Shown here: piece by piece, positions 51,701-64,000 of the stretch
How positions within the stretch are numbered: position 1 is the first letter of the stretch
Layout: every line of letters starts with the position of its first letter
NCBI GenBank assembly: GCA_035772405.1
Contig: JAYKKM010000032.1
Location: forward strand, 87,501-151,500
Length of the DNA: 64,000 nt
Direction: 5' to 3'
Origin: Chrysogorgia sp. JL179-B06
Taxonomy: Eukaryota > Cnidaria > Anthozoa > Scleralcyonacea > Chrysogorgiidae
Notes under the pieces: generated by a model
Database searches by the model: none
What the model was told of the DNA's origin: nothing
The model's input: only the letters and a program-made list of their open reading frames with translations
Position numbers and translations under genes: made by a program

Positions 51701-54700
51701 TGTACTCAACCTCAATTTTGTGATCTAAATGTACTAAACCTAAATTTCGTGATCGAAATGTACTGTACCTAAATTCTATTATCTAAATGTACTGCACCTA
51801 AATTTCGTGATCTAAATGTACTGTACCTAAATTTTGTGATCTAAATGTACTGTACCTAAATTTCGTGATCTAAATGTACTGTACCTAAATTTTGTGATCT
51901 AAATGTACTGAACCTACATTTTGTGATCTAAATGTACTGTACCTACATTTTGTGATCTAAATGTACTGTTCCTAAATTTTGTGATCTAAATGTACTGAAC
52001 CTGAATTTTGTGATCCAAATGCATGTACTGAACCTAAATTTTGTGATCTAAATGTACTGTACGTAAATTTTATTTCTAAATGTACTGCACCTAGATTTCG
52101 TGATCTAAATGTACTATACCTAAATTTCGTGCTCTAAATGTACTGAACCTAAATTTTGTGATCTAAATGTACTGCAGAACCTAAATTTCGTGATCTAAAT
52201 GTACTGCACCTAAATTTCGTGATCTAAATATACTGTACCTAAGTTTTGTGATCTAAATGTACTGTACCTAAATTTTGTGATCTAAATGTACTGTACCTAA
52301 ATTTCGTGATCTAAATGTACTGAACCTAAACTTTGTGATCTAAATACACTGAATACAAATTTTGTGATCTAAATATACTGAACATAAGTTTGTGATCTAA
52401 ATGTACTGAACCCAAATTTCGTGATCTAAATGTACTGCACCTAAATTTCGTGATCTAAATATACTGCACCTAAATTTTCTGATCTAAATGTACTGTACCT
52501 AAATTTTGTGATCTAAATGTACTGAACCTAAACTTTGTGATCTAAATACACTGAACACAAATTTTGTGATCTAAATATACTGAACATAAGTTTGTGATCT
52601 AAATATACTGAACCTAAATTTCGTGATCTAAATGTACTCAACCTCAATTTTGTGATCTAAATGTACTAAACCTAAATTTCGTGATCGAAATGTACTGTAC
52701 CTAAATTTTATTATCTAAATGTACTGCACCTAAATTTCGTGATCTAAATGTACTGTACCTAAATTTTGTCATCTAAATGTACTGTACCTAAATTTCGTTT
52801 TCTAAATGTACTGTACCTAAATTTTGTGATCTAAATGTACTGAACCTACATTTTGTGATCTAAATGTACTGTACCTACATTTTGTGATCTAAATGTACTG
52901 TACCTAAATTTCGTGATCTAAATGTACTGAACCTAAATTTTGTGATCTAAATGTACTGCAGAACCTAAATTTCGTGATCTAAATGTACTGCACCTAAATT
53001 TCGTGATCTAAATATACTGTAGCTACGTTTTGTGATCAAAATGTACTGTACCTAAATTTTGTGATCTAAATGTACTTTACCTAAATTTTGTGATCTAAAT
53101 GTACTGAACTTAAACTTTGTGATCTAAATACACTGAACACAAATTTTGTGATCTAAATATACTGAACATAAGTTTGTGATCTAAATGTACTGAACCTAAA
53201 TTTCGTGATCAAAATGTACTGTACCTAAATTTTGTGATCTAAATGTACTGAACCTAAATTTCGTGATCAAAATGTACTGTACCTAAATTTTGTGATCTAA
53301 ATGTACTGAACCTACATTTTGTGATATAAATGTACTGTACCTACATTTTGTGATCTAAATGTACTGTTCCTAAATTTTGTGATCTAAATGTACTGAACCT
53401 GAATTTTGTGATCCAAATGCATGTACTGAACCTAAATTTTGTGATCTAAATGTACTGTACGTAAATTTTATTATCTAAATGTACTGCACCTAAATTTCGT
53501 GATCTAAATGTACTGTACCTAAATTTCGTGATCGAAATGTACTGAACACAAATTTTGTGATCTAAATGTACTAAACCTAAATTTCGTGATCGAAATGTAC
53601 TGTACCTAAATTTTATTATCTAAATGTACTGCACCTAAATTTCGTGATCTAAATGTACTGTACCTAAATTTTGTGATCTAAATGTACTGAACCTAAATTT
53701 CCTGATCGAAATGTACTGAACACAAATTTTCTGATCTAAATGTACTAAACCTAAATTTCGTGATCGAAATGTACTGTACCTACATTTTGTGATCTATTTA
53801 TTAACTTTACAACCATACAAGAAAGCAAATATACAGTAAATAAAGAGTGCAATACTTGAACATGATTGAAGGAATGATCAACAGGACAGGAGTCCCATGT
53901 GAAGACCAACCGAAAATGTACTGTTCTAACCATCTAAATGTACTGTTCCTAAATTTTGTGATCTAAATGTACTGAACCTGAATTTTGTGATCCAAATGCA
54001 TGTACTGAACCTAAATTGTGTGATCTAAATGTACTGTACGTAAATTTTATTATCTAAATGTACTGCACCTAAATTTCGTGATCTAAATGTACTGTACCTA
54101 AATTTCGTGATCTAAATGTACTGTACCTAAATTTCGTGATCTAAATGTACTGAACCTAAACTTTGTGATCTAAATACACTGAATACAAATTTTGTGATCT
54201 AAATATACTGAACATAAGTTTGTGATCTAAATGTACTGAACCCAAATTTCGTGATCTAAATGTACTGCACCTAAATTTCGTGATCTAAATATACTGTAGC
54301 TAAGTTTTGTGATCTAAATGTACTGTACCTAAATTTTGTGATCTAAATGTACTGAACCTAAACTTTGTGATCTAAATACACTGAACACAAATTTTGTGAT
54401 CTAAATATACTGAACATAAGTTTGTGATCTAAATGTACTAAACCTAAATTTCGTGATCGAAATGTACTGTACCTAAATTTTATTATCTAAATGTACTGCA
54501 CCTAAATTTCGTGATCTAAATGTACTGTACCTAAATTTTGTGATCTAAATGTACTGTACCTAAATTTCGTGATCTAAATGTACTGAACCTAAATTTTGTG
54601 ATCTAAATGTACTGTACCTAAATTTCGTGATCTAAATGTACTGTACCTAAATTTTATTATCTAAATGTACTGCACCTAAATTTCGTGATCTAAATGTACT

Positions 54701-57700
54701 GTACCTAAATTTTGTGATCTAAATGTACTGTACCTAAATTTCGTGATCTAAATGTACTGTACCTAAATTTTGTGATCTAAATGTACTGAACCTACATTTT
54801 TTTATCTAAATGTACTGTACCTACATTTTGTGATCTAAATGTACTGTTCCTAAATTTTATGATCTAAATGTACTGAACCTGAATTTTGTGATCCAAATGC
54901 ATGTACTGAACCTAAATTTTGTGATCTAAATGTACTGTACGTAAATTTTGTTTCTAAATGTACTGCACCTAGATTTCGTGATCTATATGTACTGTACCTA
55001 AATTTCGTGATCTAAATGTACTGAACCTAAATTTTGTGATCTAAATGTACTGCAGAACCTAAATTTCGTGATCTAAATGTACTGCACCTAAATTTCGTGA
55101 TCTAAATACACTGTAGCTAAGTTTTGTGATCTAAATGTACTGTACCTAAATTTTGTGATCTAAATGTACTTTACCTAAATTTTGTGATCTAAATGTACTG
55201 AACCTAAACTTTGTGATCTAAATACACTGAACACAAATTTTGTGATCTAAATATACTGAACATAAGTTTGTGATCTAAATGTACTGAACCTAAATTTCGT
55301 GATCTAAATGTACTGTACCTAAATCTTGTGATCTAAATGTACTGAACCTACATTTTGTGATCTAAATGTACTGTACCTACATTTTGTGATCTAAATGTAC
55401 TGTTCCTAAATTTTGTGATCTAAATGTACTGAACCTGAATTTTGTGATCCAAATGCATGTACTGAACCTAAATTTTGTGATCTAAATGTACTGTACGTAA
55501 ATTTTATTATCTAAATGTACTGCACCTAAATTTCGTGATCTAAATGTACTGTACCTAAATTTCGTGATCGAAATGTACTGAACACAAATTTTGTGATCTA
55601 AATGTACTAAACCTAAATTTCGTGATCGAAATGTACTGTACCTAAATTTTATTATCTAAATGTACTGCACCTAAATTTCCTGATCTAAATGTACTGTACC
55701 TAAATTTTGTGATCTAAATGTACTGAACACAAATTTTGTGATCTAAATGTACTAAACCTAAATTTCGTGATCGAAATGTACTGTACCTACATTTTGTGAT
55801 CTAAATGTACTGTTCCTAAATTTTGTGATCTAAATGTACTGAACCTGAATTTTGTGATCTAAATACACTGAATACAAATTTTGTGATCTAAATATACTGA
55901 ACATAAGTTTGTGATCTAAATGTACTGAACCCAAATTTCGTGATCTAAATGTACTGCACCTAAATTTCGTGATCTAAATATACTGTAGCTAAGTTTTGTG
56001 ATCTAAATGTACTGTACCTAAATTTTGTGATCTAAATGTACTGAACCTAAACTTTGTGATCTAAATACACTGAACACAAATTTTGTGATCTAAATATACT
56101 GAACATAAGTTTGTGATCTAAATGTACTGAACCTAAATTTCGTGATCTAAATGTACTCAACCTCAATTTTGTGATCTAAATGTACTGTACCTAGATTTTG
56201 TGATCTAAATGTACTGTTCCTAAATTTTGTGATCTAAATGTACTGAACCTGAATTTTGTCATCCAAATGCATGTACTGAACCTAAATTTTGTGATCTAAA
56301 TGCACTGTACGTAAATTTTATTATCTAAATGTACTGCACCTAAATTTTCGTGATCTAAATGTACTGTACCTAAATTTCGTGATCTAAATGTACTGAACCT
56401 AAATTTTGTGATCTAAATGTACTGAACCTAAATTTCGTGATCTAAATGTACTGCACCTAAATTTCGTGATCTAAATATACTGTAGCTAAGTTTTGTGATC
56501 TAAATGTACTTTACCTAAATTTTGTGATCTAAATGTACTGAACCTAAACTTTGTGATCTAAATACACTGAACACAAATTTTGTGATCTAAATATACTGAA
56601 CATAAGTTTGTGATCTAAATGTACTGAACCTAAATTTCGTGATCTAAATGTACTCAACCTCAATTTTGTGATCTAAATGTACTAAACCTAAATTTCGTGA
56701 TCGAAATGTACTGTACCTAAATTTTATTATCTAAATGTACTGCACCTAAATTTCGTGATCTAAATGTACTGTACCTAAATTTTGTGATCTAAATGTACTG
56801 TACCTAAATTTCGTGATCTAAATGTACTGAACCTAAATTTTGTGATCTAAATGTACTGTACCTAAATTTCGTGATCTAAATGTACTGTACCTAAATTTTA
56901 TTATCTAAATGTACTGCACCTAAATTTCGTGATCTAAATGTACTGTACCTAAATTTTGTGATCTAAATGTACTGTACCTAAATTTCGTGATCTAAATGTA
57001 ATGTACCTAAATTTTGTGATCTAAATGTACTGAACCTACATTTTTTTATCTAAATGTACTGTACCTACATTTTGTGATCTAAATGTACTGTTCCTAAATT
57101 TTGTGATCTAAATGTACTGAACCTGAATTTTGTGATCCAAATGCATGTACTGAACCTAAATTTTGTGATCTAAATGTACTGTACGTAAATTTTGTTTCTA
57201 AATGTACTGCACCTAGATTTCGTGATCTATATGTACTGTACCTAAATTTCGTGATCTAAATGTACTGAACCTAAATTTTGTGATCTAAATGTACTGCAGA
57301 ACCTAAATTTCGTGATCTAAATGTACTGCACCTAAATTTCGTGATCTAAATATACTGTAGCTAAGTTTTGTGATCTAAATGTACTGTACCTAAATTTTGT
57401 GATCTAAATGTACTTTACCTAAATTTTGTGATCTAAATGTACTGAACCTAAACTTTGTGATCTAAATACACTGAACACAAATTTTGTGATCCAAATGCAT
57501 GTACTGAACCTAAATTTTGTGATCTAAATGTACTGTACGTAAATTTTATTATCTAAATGTACTGCACCTAAATTTCGTGATCTAAATGTACTGTACCTAA
57601 ATTTCGTGATCGAAATGTACTGAACACAAATTTTGTGATCTAAATGTACTAAACCTAAATTTCGTGATCGAAATGTACTGTACCTAAATTTTATTATCTA

Positions 57701-60094
57701 AATGTACTGCACCTAAATTTCCTGATCTAAATGTACTGTACCTAAATTTTGTGATCTAAATGTACTGAACACAAATTTTGTGATCTAAATGTACTAAACC
57801 TAAATTTCGTGATCGAAATGTACTGTACCTACATTTTGTGATCTAAATGTACTGTTCCTAAATTTTGTGATCTAAATGTACTGAACCTGAATTTTGTGAT
57901 CCAAATGCATGTACTAAACCTAAATTTTGTGATCTAAATGTACTGTACGTAAATTTTATTATCTAAATGTACTGCACCTAAAGTTCGTGATCTAAATGTA
58001 CTGTACCTAAATTTCGTGATCTAAATGTACTGTACCTAAATTTCGTGATCTAAATGTGCTGAACCTAAACTTTGTGATCTAAATACACTGAATACAAATT
58101 TTGTGATCTAAATATACTGAACATAAGTTTGTGATCTAAATGTACTGAACCCAAATTTCGTGATCTAAATGTACTGCACCTAAATTTCGTGATCTAAATA
58201 TACTGTAGCTAAGTTTTGTGATCTAAATGTACTGTACCTAAATTTTGTGATCTAAATGTACTGAACCTAAACTTTGTGATCTAAATACACTGAACACAAA
58301 TTTTGTGATCTAAATATACTGAACATAAGTTTGTGATCTAAATGTACTGAACCTAAATTTCGTGATCTAAATGTACTCAACCTCAATTTTGTGATCTAAA
58401 TGTACTGTACCTAGATTTTGTGATCTAAATGTACTGTTCCTAAATTTTGTGATCTAAATGTACTGAACCTGAATTTTGTGATCCAAATGCATGTACTGAA
58501 CCTAAATTTTGTGATCTAAATGTACTGTACGTAAATTTTATTATCTAAATGTACTGCACCTAAATTTTCGTGATCTAAATGTACTGTACCTAAATTTCGT
58601 GATCTAAATGTACTGAACCTAAATTTTGTGATCTAAATGTACTGAACCTAAATTTCGTGATCTAAATGTACTGCACCTAAATTTCGTGATCTAAATATAC
58701 TGTAGCTACGTTTTGTGATCTAAATGTACTTTACCTAAATTTTGTGATCTAAATGTACTGAACCTAAACTTTGTGATCTAAATACACTGAACACAAATGT
58801 TGTGATCTAAATATACTGAACATAAGTTTGTGATCTAAATGTACTGAACCTAAATTTCGTGATCTAAATGTACTGTACCTAAATTTTGTTATCTAAATGT
58901 ACTGAACCTAAATTTTGTGATCTAAATGTACTGAACCTAAATTTCGTGATCTAAATGTACTGTACCTAAATTTTGTGATCTAAATGTACTCAACCTCAAT
59001 TTTGTGATCTAAATGTACTGAAACTAAATTTTGTGATCTAAATGTACTGTACCTAAATTTTGTGATCTAAATGTACTGAACCTAAATGTTGTGATGTAAA
59101 TGTACTGTACCTAAATTTCGTGATCTAAATGTACTAAACCTGAATTTTGTGATCTAAATATACTGTACCTACATTTTGTGATCTAAATCTACTGAACCTA
59201 AATTTTGTGATGTAAATGTACTGAACCTAAATTTTGTGATCTAAATGTACTGTACCTAAATTTTGTGATATAAATGTACTGTACCTAAATTTTGTGATCT
59301 AAATGTACTGAATCTAAACTTTGTGATCTAAATATACTGAACACAAATTTTATGATCTAAATATACTGAACATAATCTTGTGATCTAAATGTACTCAACC
59401 TTAATTTTGTGATCTAAATGTACTGAAACTAAATTTTGTGATCTAAATGTACTGTACCTAAATTTTGTGATCTAAATGTACTGAACCTAAATTTTGTGAT
59501 CTAAATGTGCTGAACCTAAATTTTATTATCTAAATGTACTGAACCTAAATTTTATTATCTAAATGTACTGTACCTAAATTTTGTGATCTAAATGTACTGT
59601 TCCTAAATTTTATTATCTAAATGTACTGAACCTAAATTTTATTATCTAAATGTACTGTACCTAAATTTTGTGATCTAAATGTACTGTTCCTAAATTTTAT
59701 TATCTAAATGTACTGAATCTAAATTTTATTATCTAAATGTACTGAACCTAAATTTTGTGATCTAAATGTACTGAACCTAAATTTTGTGATCTAAATATAC
59801 TGTACCTAAATTTTGTGATCTAAATGTACTGAACCTAAATTTTGTGATCTAAATGTATTGAACCTAAATTTCGTGATGTAGATGTACTGTACCTAAATTT
59901 TGTGATCTAAATATACTGAACACAAATTTTGTGATCTAAATGTACTGAACATAAGTTTGTGATCTAAATGTACTCATCCTCAATTTTGTGATCTAAATGT
60001 ACTGAACCTAAATTTTGTCATCTAAATGTGCTGAATCTAGATGTACTGAATGTAAATTTCCCGATCTAAATGTACTGAACCTCAATTTTGTGTA
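45725..60094. repeat. 14.4-kb satellite, 29-bp unit
   Basis: Roughly 490 tandem copies of a 29-base unit with consensus TGATCTAAATGTACTGAAC followed by CTAAATTTTG. Variants include GTACC for GAACC, TTTCG for TTTTG, and TTATTATC for TTGTGATC. Some units are 27-31 bases. Both edges are degenerate and the centre is more regular. The centre shows higher-order repeats marked by the ATCCAAATGCATGTACTG variant. The few open frames are by-products of the unit. It is not a CRISPR array: there are no unique spacers. Confidence 0.98.
53797..53931 (-). mobile_element. Retrotransposon 3'-tail insertion in the satellite
   Basis: A 135-base non-satellite segment flanked by ATCTA on both sides (53792-53796 and 53932-53936). 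On the minus strand it ends GGTTGTAAAGTTAATAAATA, like the 3' end of a LINE transcript. The homologous satellite segment about 5 kb to the left lacks it, and the spacing differs by exactly 140 bases. It is a severely 5'-truncated insertion. Confidence 0.75.
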
Positions 60095-60204
60095 AAAGAT
60101 AAAGTGCTGCAACCAGATTTTCGTATTGTCCTTTTCTGGGAAAACAATTAATTAAAATCTGATTTAAAAATTACCAACCTACTTCAAATATTAAAATATT
60201 AAAC

Positions 60205-60500
60205 ATTAGCATTTCACTCGATTAAACTGCATGTTCTAAAGGCTGGCTAAATATTCTGGACATTGGAAAATACCCTCAATACCGTCAAATACTGAATACC
60301 GTAAAATACCCTTGGTGACTGTTGTAAAGGAGTTGCCCCTTAGGGTATTGCAATACCGCTGAATATACCATGTGGGAACTCGGCTTAAGGATTTATGCAG
60401 TGATGGAAAATTTCTAGTGTCAGAATATATACATTTTAAGACCAAACCGGGACTAGAAGCGGAAAAGCAACATCATGGCCTTCCGCCTGGAATTTGAATT
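60205..60500 (-). repeat. tRNA-derived SINE body, copy 2, interrupted
   Basis: It shares CATTTCACTCGATTAAACTG, GGATTTATG..GTGATGGAAAA and ATTTTAAGACCAAACCGGGA with copy 1 (21-247). A segment of about 145 bases (60243-60387, with AATACCCTCAATACCG and GGTATTGCAATACCG) splits it. The tRNA-like head is lost at GCCTGGAATT. Confidence 0.7.
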
Positions 60501-60587
60501 CCAAATATTACTTGTAATATACCCAATTCTTCTCGCGGTATTACCACCACTATATAAACAGAACTCATGACCATGCTCTCGGTTACG

Positions 60588-60690
60588 GCCTCCGTAGCTC
60601 CGTGTACTCACTGTAGTAGTATCGCAGGGTCGTGGGTTCAATTCCAGCCGGAAGGCCTTGATGTTGCCTTTTCGCAATTTCAAATATCAA
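60588..60690 (+). repeat. tRNA-derived SINE head, copy 3
   Basis: Plus strand: CCTCCGTAGCTCCGTGTACT (degenerate A box), then CGCAGGGTCGTGGGTTCAAT and TCCAGCCGGAAGGCC (B box and head end), then TTGCCTTTTCGCAATTTC. The same family as copies 1 and 4, truncated after the head. Confidence 0.75.
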
Positions 60691-60886
60691 GCTAAAACGA
60701 TTCTTATTTAGTTGAGATTCCTGTGGAATATTCTTATTAACGTATGTTTACTGTACGCTGCTCTCGAAAATCTCTTAGGGCCTAAGCTGTGTTAACATTT
60801 TCCTTTGTAATTTTCGGCTGCTATATAACGTTTAGTTCCGTATTCAAATAACTTAATTTAGATAACGGTGTGTCTGCTGCTATATT

Positions 60887-61000
60887 GGGCGTGATAGGAA
60901 AATCGTAGGACAACGCGTGGCAAGGGCAAAGAAGGAGAGGGGCGTAGGGAAGAGGATGGAACTCTTGACACACGTGTCCTACGATTTTCCTATCACGCCC
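60887..61000. repeat. Inverted-repeat element, 32-bp arms
   Basis: GGGCGTGATAGGAAAATCGT with AGGACA (60887) is inverted at the right end as TGTCCTACGATTTTCC and TATCACGCCC (ending 61000). The centre, GGCAAAGAAGGAGAGGGGCG, is purine-rich. Probably a very small MITE. Confidence 0.65.
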
Positions 61001-61950
61001 CAACATTCCTCACGCGGTCACGCCCAATAAGTTCCCAGGTGTCCCTCTTCCCTAGGCCCCCTCTAAGCTTCTGCTGAGGAGAGAGTGTCTGCTCATGTGT
61101 TTCACCAACAATCTTGATAAATATATGGTTCATATTTCATTCTCATATCATGAATCGGTCTTCTATAGACTAGAGAAAGAGTTCTTCGTCTAATTCGCGT
61201 CAAAATTATTTGTTTTTCCGATAGCACCAAAACATGTCAAGATGATTTGATTGCTATAGAGCCCTTATGGAAAAGCCTAGTTTTAATCTGCGACATCTGG
61301 CATCTAGTAACTATATAGGCAATATAGACAATATAGGCAATATAGACTATATAGGCAATCTGAAACAAGAGGTAATCCGGTATTGCGTAACTGCAGGGGA
61401 CCTAACTCTGTAACATATTGTTAAATATCGACATTCTAATACCAGATTGTATTCTGTCAATTATTATACTATAATTTTATAGTTGACGCCTTTCTTTATA
61501 CCTAATACAAAATAGGTACGGGGTCCTAATTTTTTTGGAAAACTAAAACTTAATATTGGCAAAGAGGGCTATAAAAGACAAAGTAGAGCAATATCGGTCC
61601 AGATAAATTAAAGATAGCCTATAGTGCACTTTTTTTAATTTCTATACCAGCTACATTTTAAATATTCTATCATATCAATCAACATTATCGATCATGACTA
61701 TAGTTGTAAGATGTAGTATAGTTTTAATTGTTCTATTCTGTTGTAGATATATGATGAATTAAATACAAAGAGAGACAATTAAAGTTTTGCTTTATTGAAT
61801 CTCTCTTTCTCGCTGTACTGCATGTTAATTGTTAACGCTAAGAAATTCCAGCTGACGAATTGGTAACTTTATCTTGAATTTTCGAAGCACGCAAAATGCT
61901 ATAGCATTAAAATACTAAACATTATTGCTAGTTTACTAGTACTGTATATT
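61001..61950. other. No gene recognised
   Basis: AT-rich. A short (ATATAGGCA)n-like run lies near 61310-61360 (TATAGGCAATATAGACAATA). Confidence 0.5.
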
Positions 61951-61951
61951 A

Positions 61952-62620
61952 TAGTCGCTGACATAAATATTTTATATATAAGATAAATTTCAGAAACTTA
62001 CCTGGTACGCAAAGTGTTGTTAACAATAAGAAGGTTGGTGACTATATGATAATTCAAGTTCTCATTTAGTTATTTATTTCAACTGTTTTTACTCAAATTC
62101 GAGATAGTGATCAGAAGCAGCTTGTTTACTTTTCTATAATATTTATTTTTTCAACATCTGGCAAGTTCTTCATTATCACTGCCCATGCTGAAACAATGGC
62201 ATCAAGTATAATCGAGATTGATGTGAACAAACAGCTGTGAAGTGGATGCGAGAAAGGTAGTATATATTTGCTCAGTTGCGGAATATGAAAGAAACATACG
62301 CCCATAATTATGGCAACGCTTATCTTCCATAAACTAACTTCCTTTTAAAAAACGGTTTATATACTGAACGTAATTAAGGAAAGGTGTTTATGTTAACATT
62401 TTGAGCTTTTAACAAAATTCTAGTCAATTGAACGCTATATTTTTATATATATTTTAACTTTTATATATATTTAACTTGCAGTTATATATACTTCGAACAA
62501 GTGACGATAAAATTGAACAGTTATCTTTAGCATGTATAGCTAGCTATAAGGCAGTCCAGCGGTGAAGCATTTTAACACAGCTCTAATATTATATCTATAA
62601 CGTTTTTATAAGCCTTTATT
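61952..62620. repeat. R1 dispersed repeat, copy 3 (main part)
   Basis: Matches 4067-4345 and 5027-5600 in order. It carries the CATGCTGAAACAATGGCATC and GTGGATGCGAGAAAGG blocks. This copy is contiguous where the 4-5.9 kb region is broken by a MITE and an R2 element. Confidence 0.8.
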
Positions 62621-62822
62621 TCATGATTGAGTCGTGTACCGCGGGCTTTATATAAAATAAAGCCCTATGAATACTAATTAGATAAGAAATGAAGAAAAAA
62701 CTAGGAAAATCTTTGTGGAAAACCGACTCAATAATGAAATAAGTCAGATAAATCCCTCGGACGCTACGCGTCCTCGGGGCTTTATATAGCATATCCCTCG
62801 TTCTCGGGATTTATCTTTTACT
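62618..62822. repeat. R2 foldback repeat, copy 5, inserted in R1
   Basis: CATGATTGAGTCG, AATACTAATTAGATAAGAAA, GGACGCTACGCGTCC and GTTCTCGGGATTTATC are present in a short copy. It splits the R1 copy, whose 3' part resumes at 62823. Confidence 0.78.
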
Positions 62823-63110
62823 AAGTTTCTAGATCGTACGGATGGAATTTGCATTTCAGCATCGTTTTTTATCTATTTTTTTTATCTTCATGAACCATCT
62901 GTTCTTAAAACCCTTGCCATCATGTTCTGTTTCTTATGTTTATGGTTATCGTGTTAAGCGGAATGAATTACGGATGCATTCGATGTCATTTATATCTGAC
63001 ATGCATGCAGATATTTATTTTTATAAGATTTTTTGCTTTCCCTGTTTAAAGCTAGCTTCGTACTTTGTTGTAGTAAATTAAAAAATGTTATAACTGAAGA
63101 TATTTTATTT
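62823..63110. repeat. R1 dispersed repeat, copy 3 (3' part)
   Basis: GGAATTTGCATTTCAGCATC, CATGAACCATCTGTTCTTAA and TATGGTTATCGTGTTAAGCG match 5660-5850. The 79-residue open frame here is broken in the other copy and is not taken as a gene. Confidence 0.72.
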
Positions 63111-63164
63111 TATCGAGCTGCTCCCTTATAAAGAACTTTTCAGGCTTTCAGCAACAATTGATAT

Positions 63165-63405
63165 GGCGATCCGTATAACTCAGTGGTCAACAGCACTGAA
63201 TTAGCATCAGATGATCGCGGGTTCAATTTCAGCCAGAAGGCCTTTATGTTGCATTTTTCGCAACTGGTCCCGGTTTTGATCTTAAAATGTACTGTATATA
63301 TTCCAACACTCGACATTTTCCTTCACCATAAATCCTTAGAACATGTAGTTTAATAAATCTTCTCCCGGCATTACCACCACTATATATATATTATACAGAA
63401 CTCGT
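63165..63405 (+). repeat. tRNA-derived SINE, copy 4 (fullest)
   Basis: Plus strand: a degenerate A box in CCGTATAACTCAGTGGTCAA, then the B box GCGGGTTCAATTTCAGCC, the body AAGGCCTTTATGTTGCATTT, TTTTCCTTCACCATAAATCC, and the tail GGCATTACCACCACTATATA. It gives the element length, about 235 bases. Confidence 0.8.
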
Positions 63406-64000
63406 GACCACTAAGGCTTTTAAATCGTATTAATTATTTGTTGAGAAAATTTATATAATTAAAACAAATCAAGACTAAACATATACATAAGGTATATAAG
63501 GCATATTAGCTACTGACACTACTGTGGAAATCAAATCTAATTCTTACATTGATACAACTGTATGGAAACAATAGTTATTCCAAAACTTAAATCAACATTG
63601 TGTGACAATGTAATTTCTTGTCAGCTCACAATTAAAGCTTTATCCAACTTTTTATCAAAAGGCCGCTGAGGGTCAACAACTTACAATTTTAGTTTTCATC
63701 CGAGGTCATGCTGCCAGATACGTGACATCAGTCATAATTTTACCTCAGCCATTTTCTAATTTATCATGCACGGGGAAGGTAATCAGTATATATATGACTT
63801 ATATCCCATTTTTATATTCTCAGTTAATTTTTTCGTGAACAATATCGTCAGAAATTTCTGGCAGTACGTTATCTAGATAAATATTCGGTATATACGTAAC
63901 GAGAAAACTTTAAAAAATAAAATACATATGATATACTCATTAGTTTTGTATTAGTAATACTTTTTTCCAAGTATTTTCCAATTAATTCGCAAAGTTCGCA
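63406..64000. other. No gene recognised
   Basis: AT-rich sequence to the window end. No open frame or repeat was identified. Confidence 0.5.

Noticed and set aside
45725..60094. Long regular array that might be taken for a CRISPR or a coding repeat
   Set aside because: The 29-base unit is contiguous with itself, with no unique spacers, and all context is eukaryotic. Open frames are broken and follow only from the unit composition.

Overview
This is an AT-rich animal (metazoan) nuclear window dominated by mobile DNA. The host-gene signal is one multi-exon receptor tyrosine kinase. The rest is retroelements (Penelope-like, LINE), a KDZ-type DNA transposon, tRNA-derived SINEs, many foldback/MITE elements and several satellite arrays. 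The mix of an immunoglobulin-domain RTK, a CxC5-type KDZ transposase, GIY-YIG Penelope-like elements (PLEs) and hammerhead-like motifs fits a cnidarian or another early-branching marine invertebrate. I cannot fix the species, and no prokaryotic or viral gene layout is visible.

Layout. 1-2.1 kb: a SINE, an (AT)n tract and a scrambled PLE copy whose pieces alternate in strand. 2.1-6.6 kb: MITEs and two dispersed repeat families, called R1 and R2 here. 6.6-12.3 kb: a 21-bp minisatellite, a 97-bp tandem array, a KDZ transposase gene with one frameshift, then a 119-bp palindromic array of about 15 copies. 12.5-14.95 kb: (AT)n, then a 5'-truncated PLE with RT and GIY-YIG modules, ending in a hammerhead-like core.

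16.1-45.4 kb, minus strand: the RTK gene. Fourteen exons were placed with splice sites and phases: a signal peptide, four Ig-like domains on separate phase 1-1 exons, a transmembrane/juxtamembrane exon, then a split kinase domain (glycine loop, [22 protein letters not shown]...RP) and a C-terminal tail. One kinase exon, for the segment after the activation loop, was not found; the phases require it to be 3n+2 nt long. The introns carry a decayed LINE, a 2.4-kb foldback, an 862-bp hAT-like element, a piggyBac-like TTAA element, at least three families of TTAA-flanked MITEs, and an inverted pair of hammerhead-like motifs.

45.7-60.1 kb: a 14.4-kb satellite of a 29-bp unit, starting about 370 bp upstream of the RTK start codon. 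It has higher-order structure, including a segment duplicated about 5 kb apart, and one small LINE-tail insertion with a target-site duplication. 60.1-64 kb: SINEs and further R1/R2 copies.

Most promising observations: (i) the 21-bp minisatellite looks like an amplified half of the hammerhead-like motif found elsewhere in the window; (ii) the KDZ gene lies between two unrelated tandem arrays that may be its subterminal repeats; (iii) the RTK has a basic insert in the kinase N-lobe, an Ig domain missing one canonical cysteine, and an unlocated kinase exon. All splice models are from reading the sequence and were not tested against transcripts.
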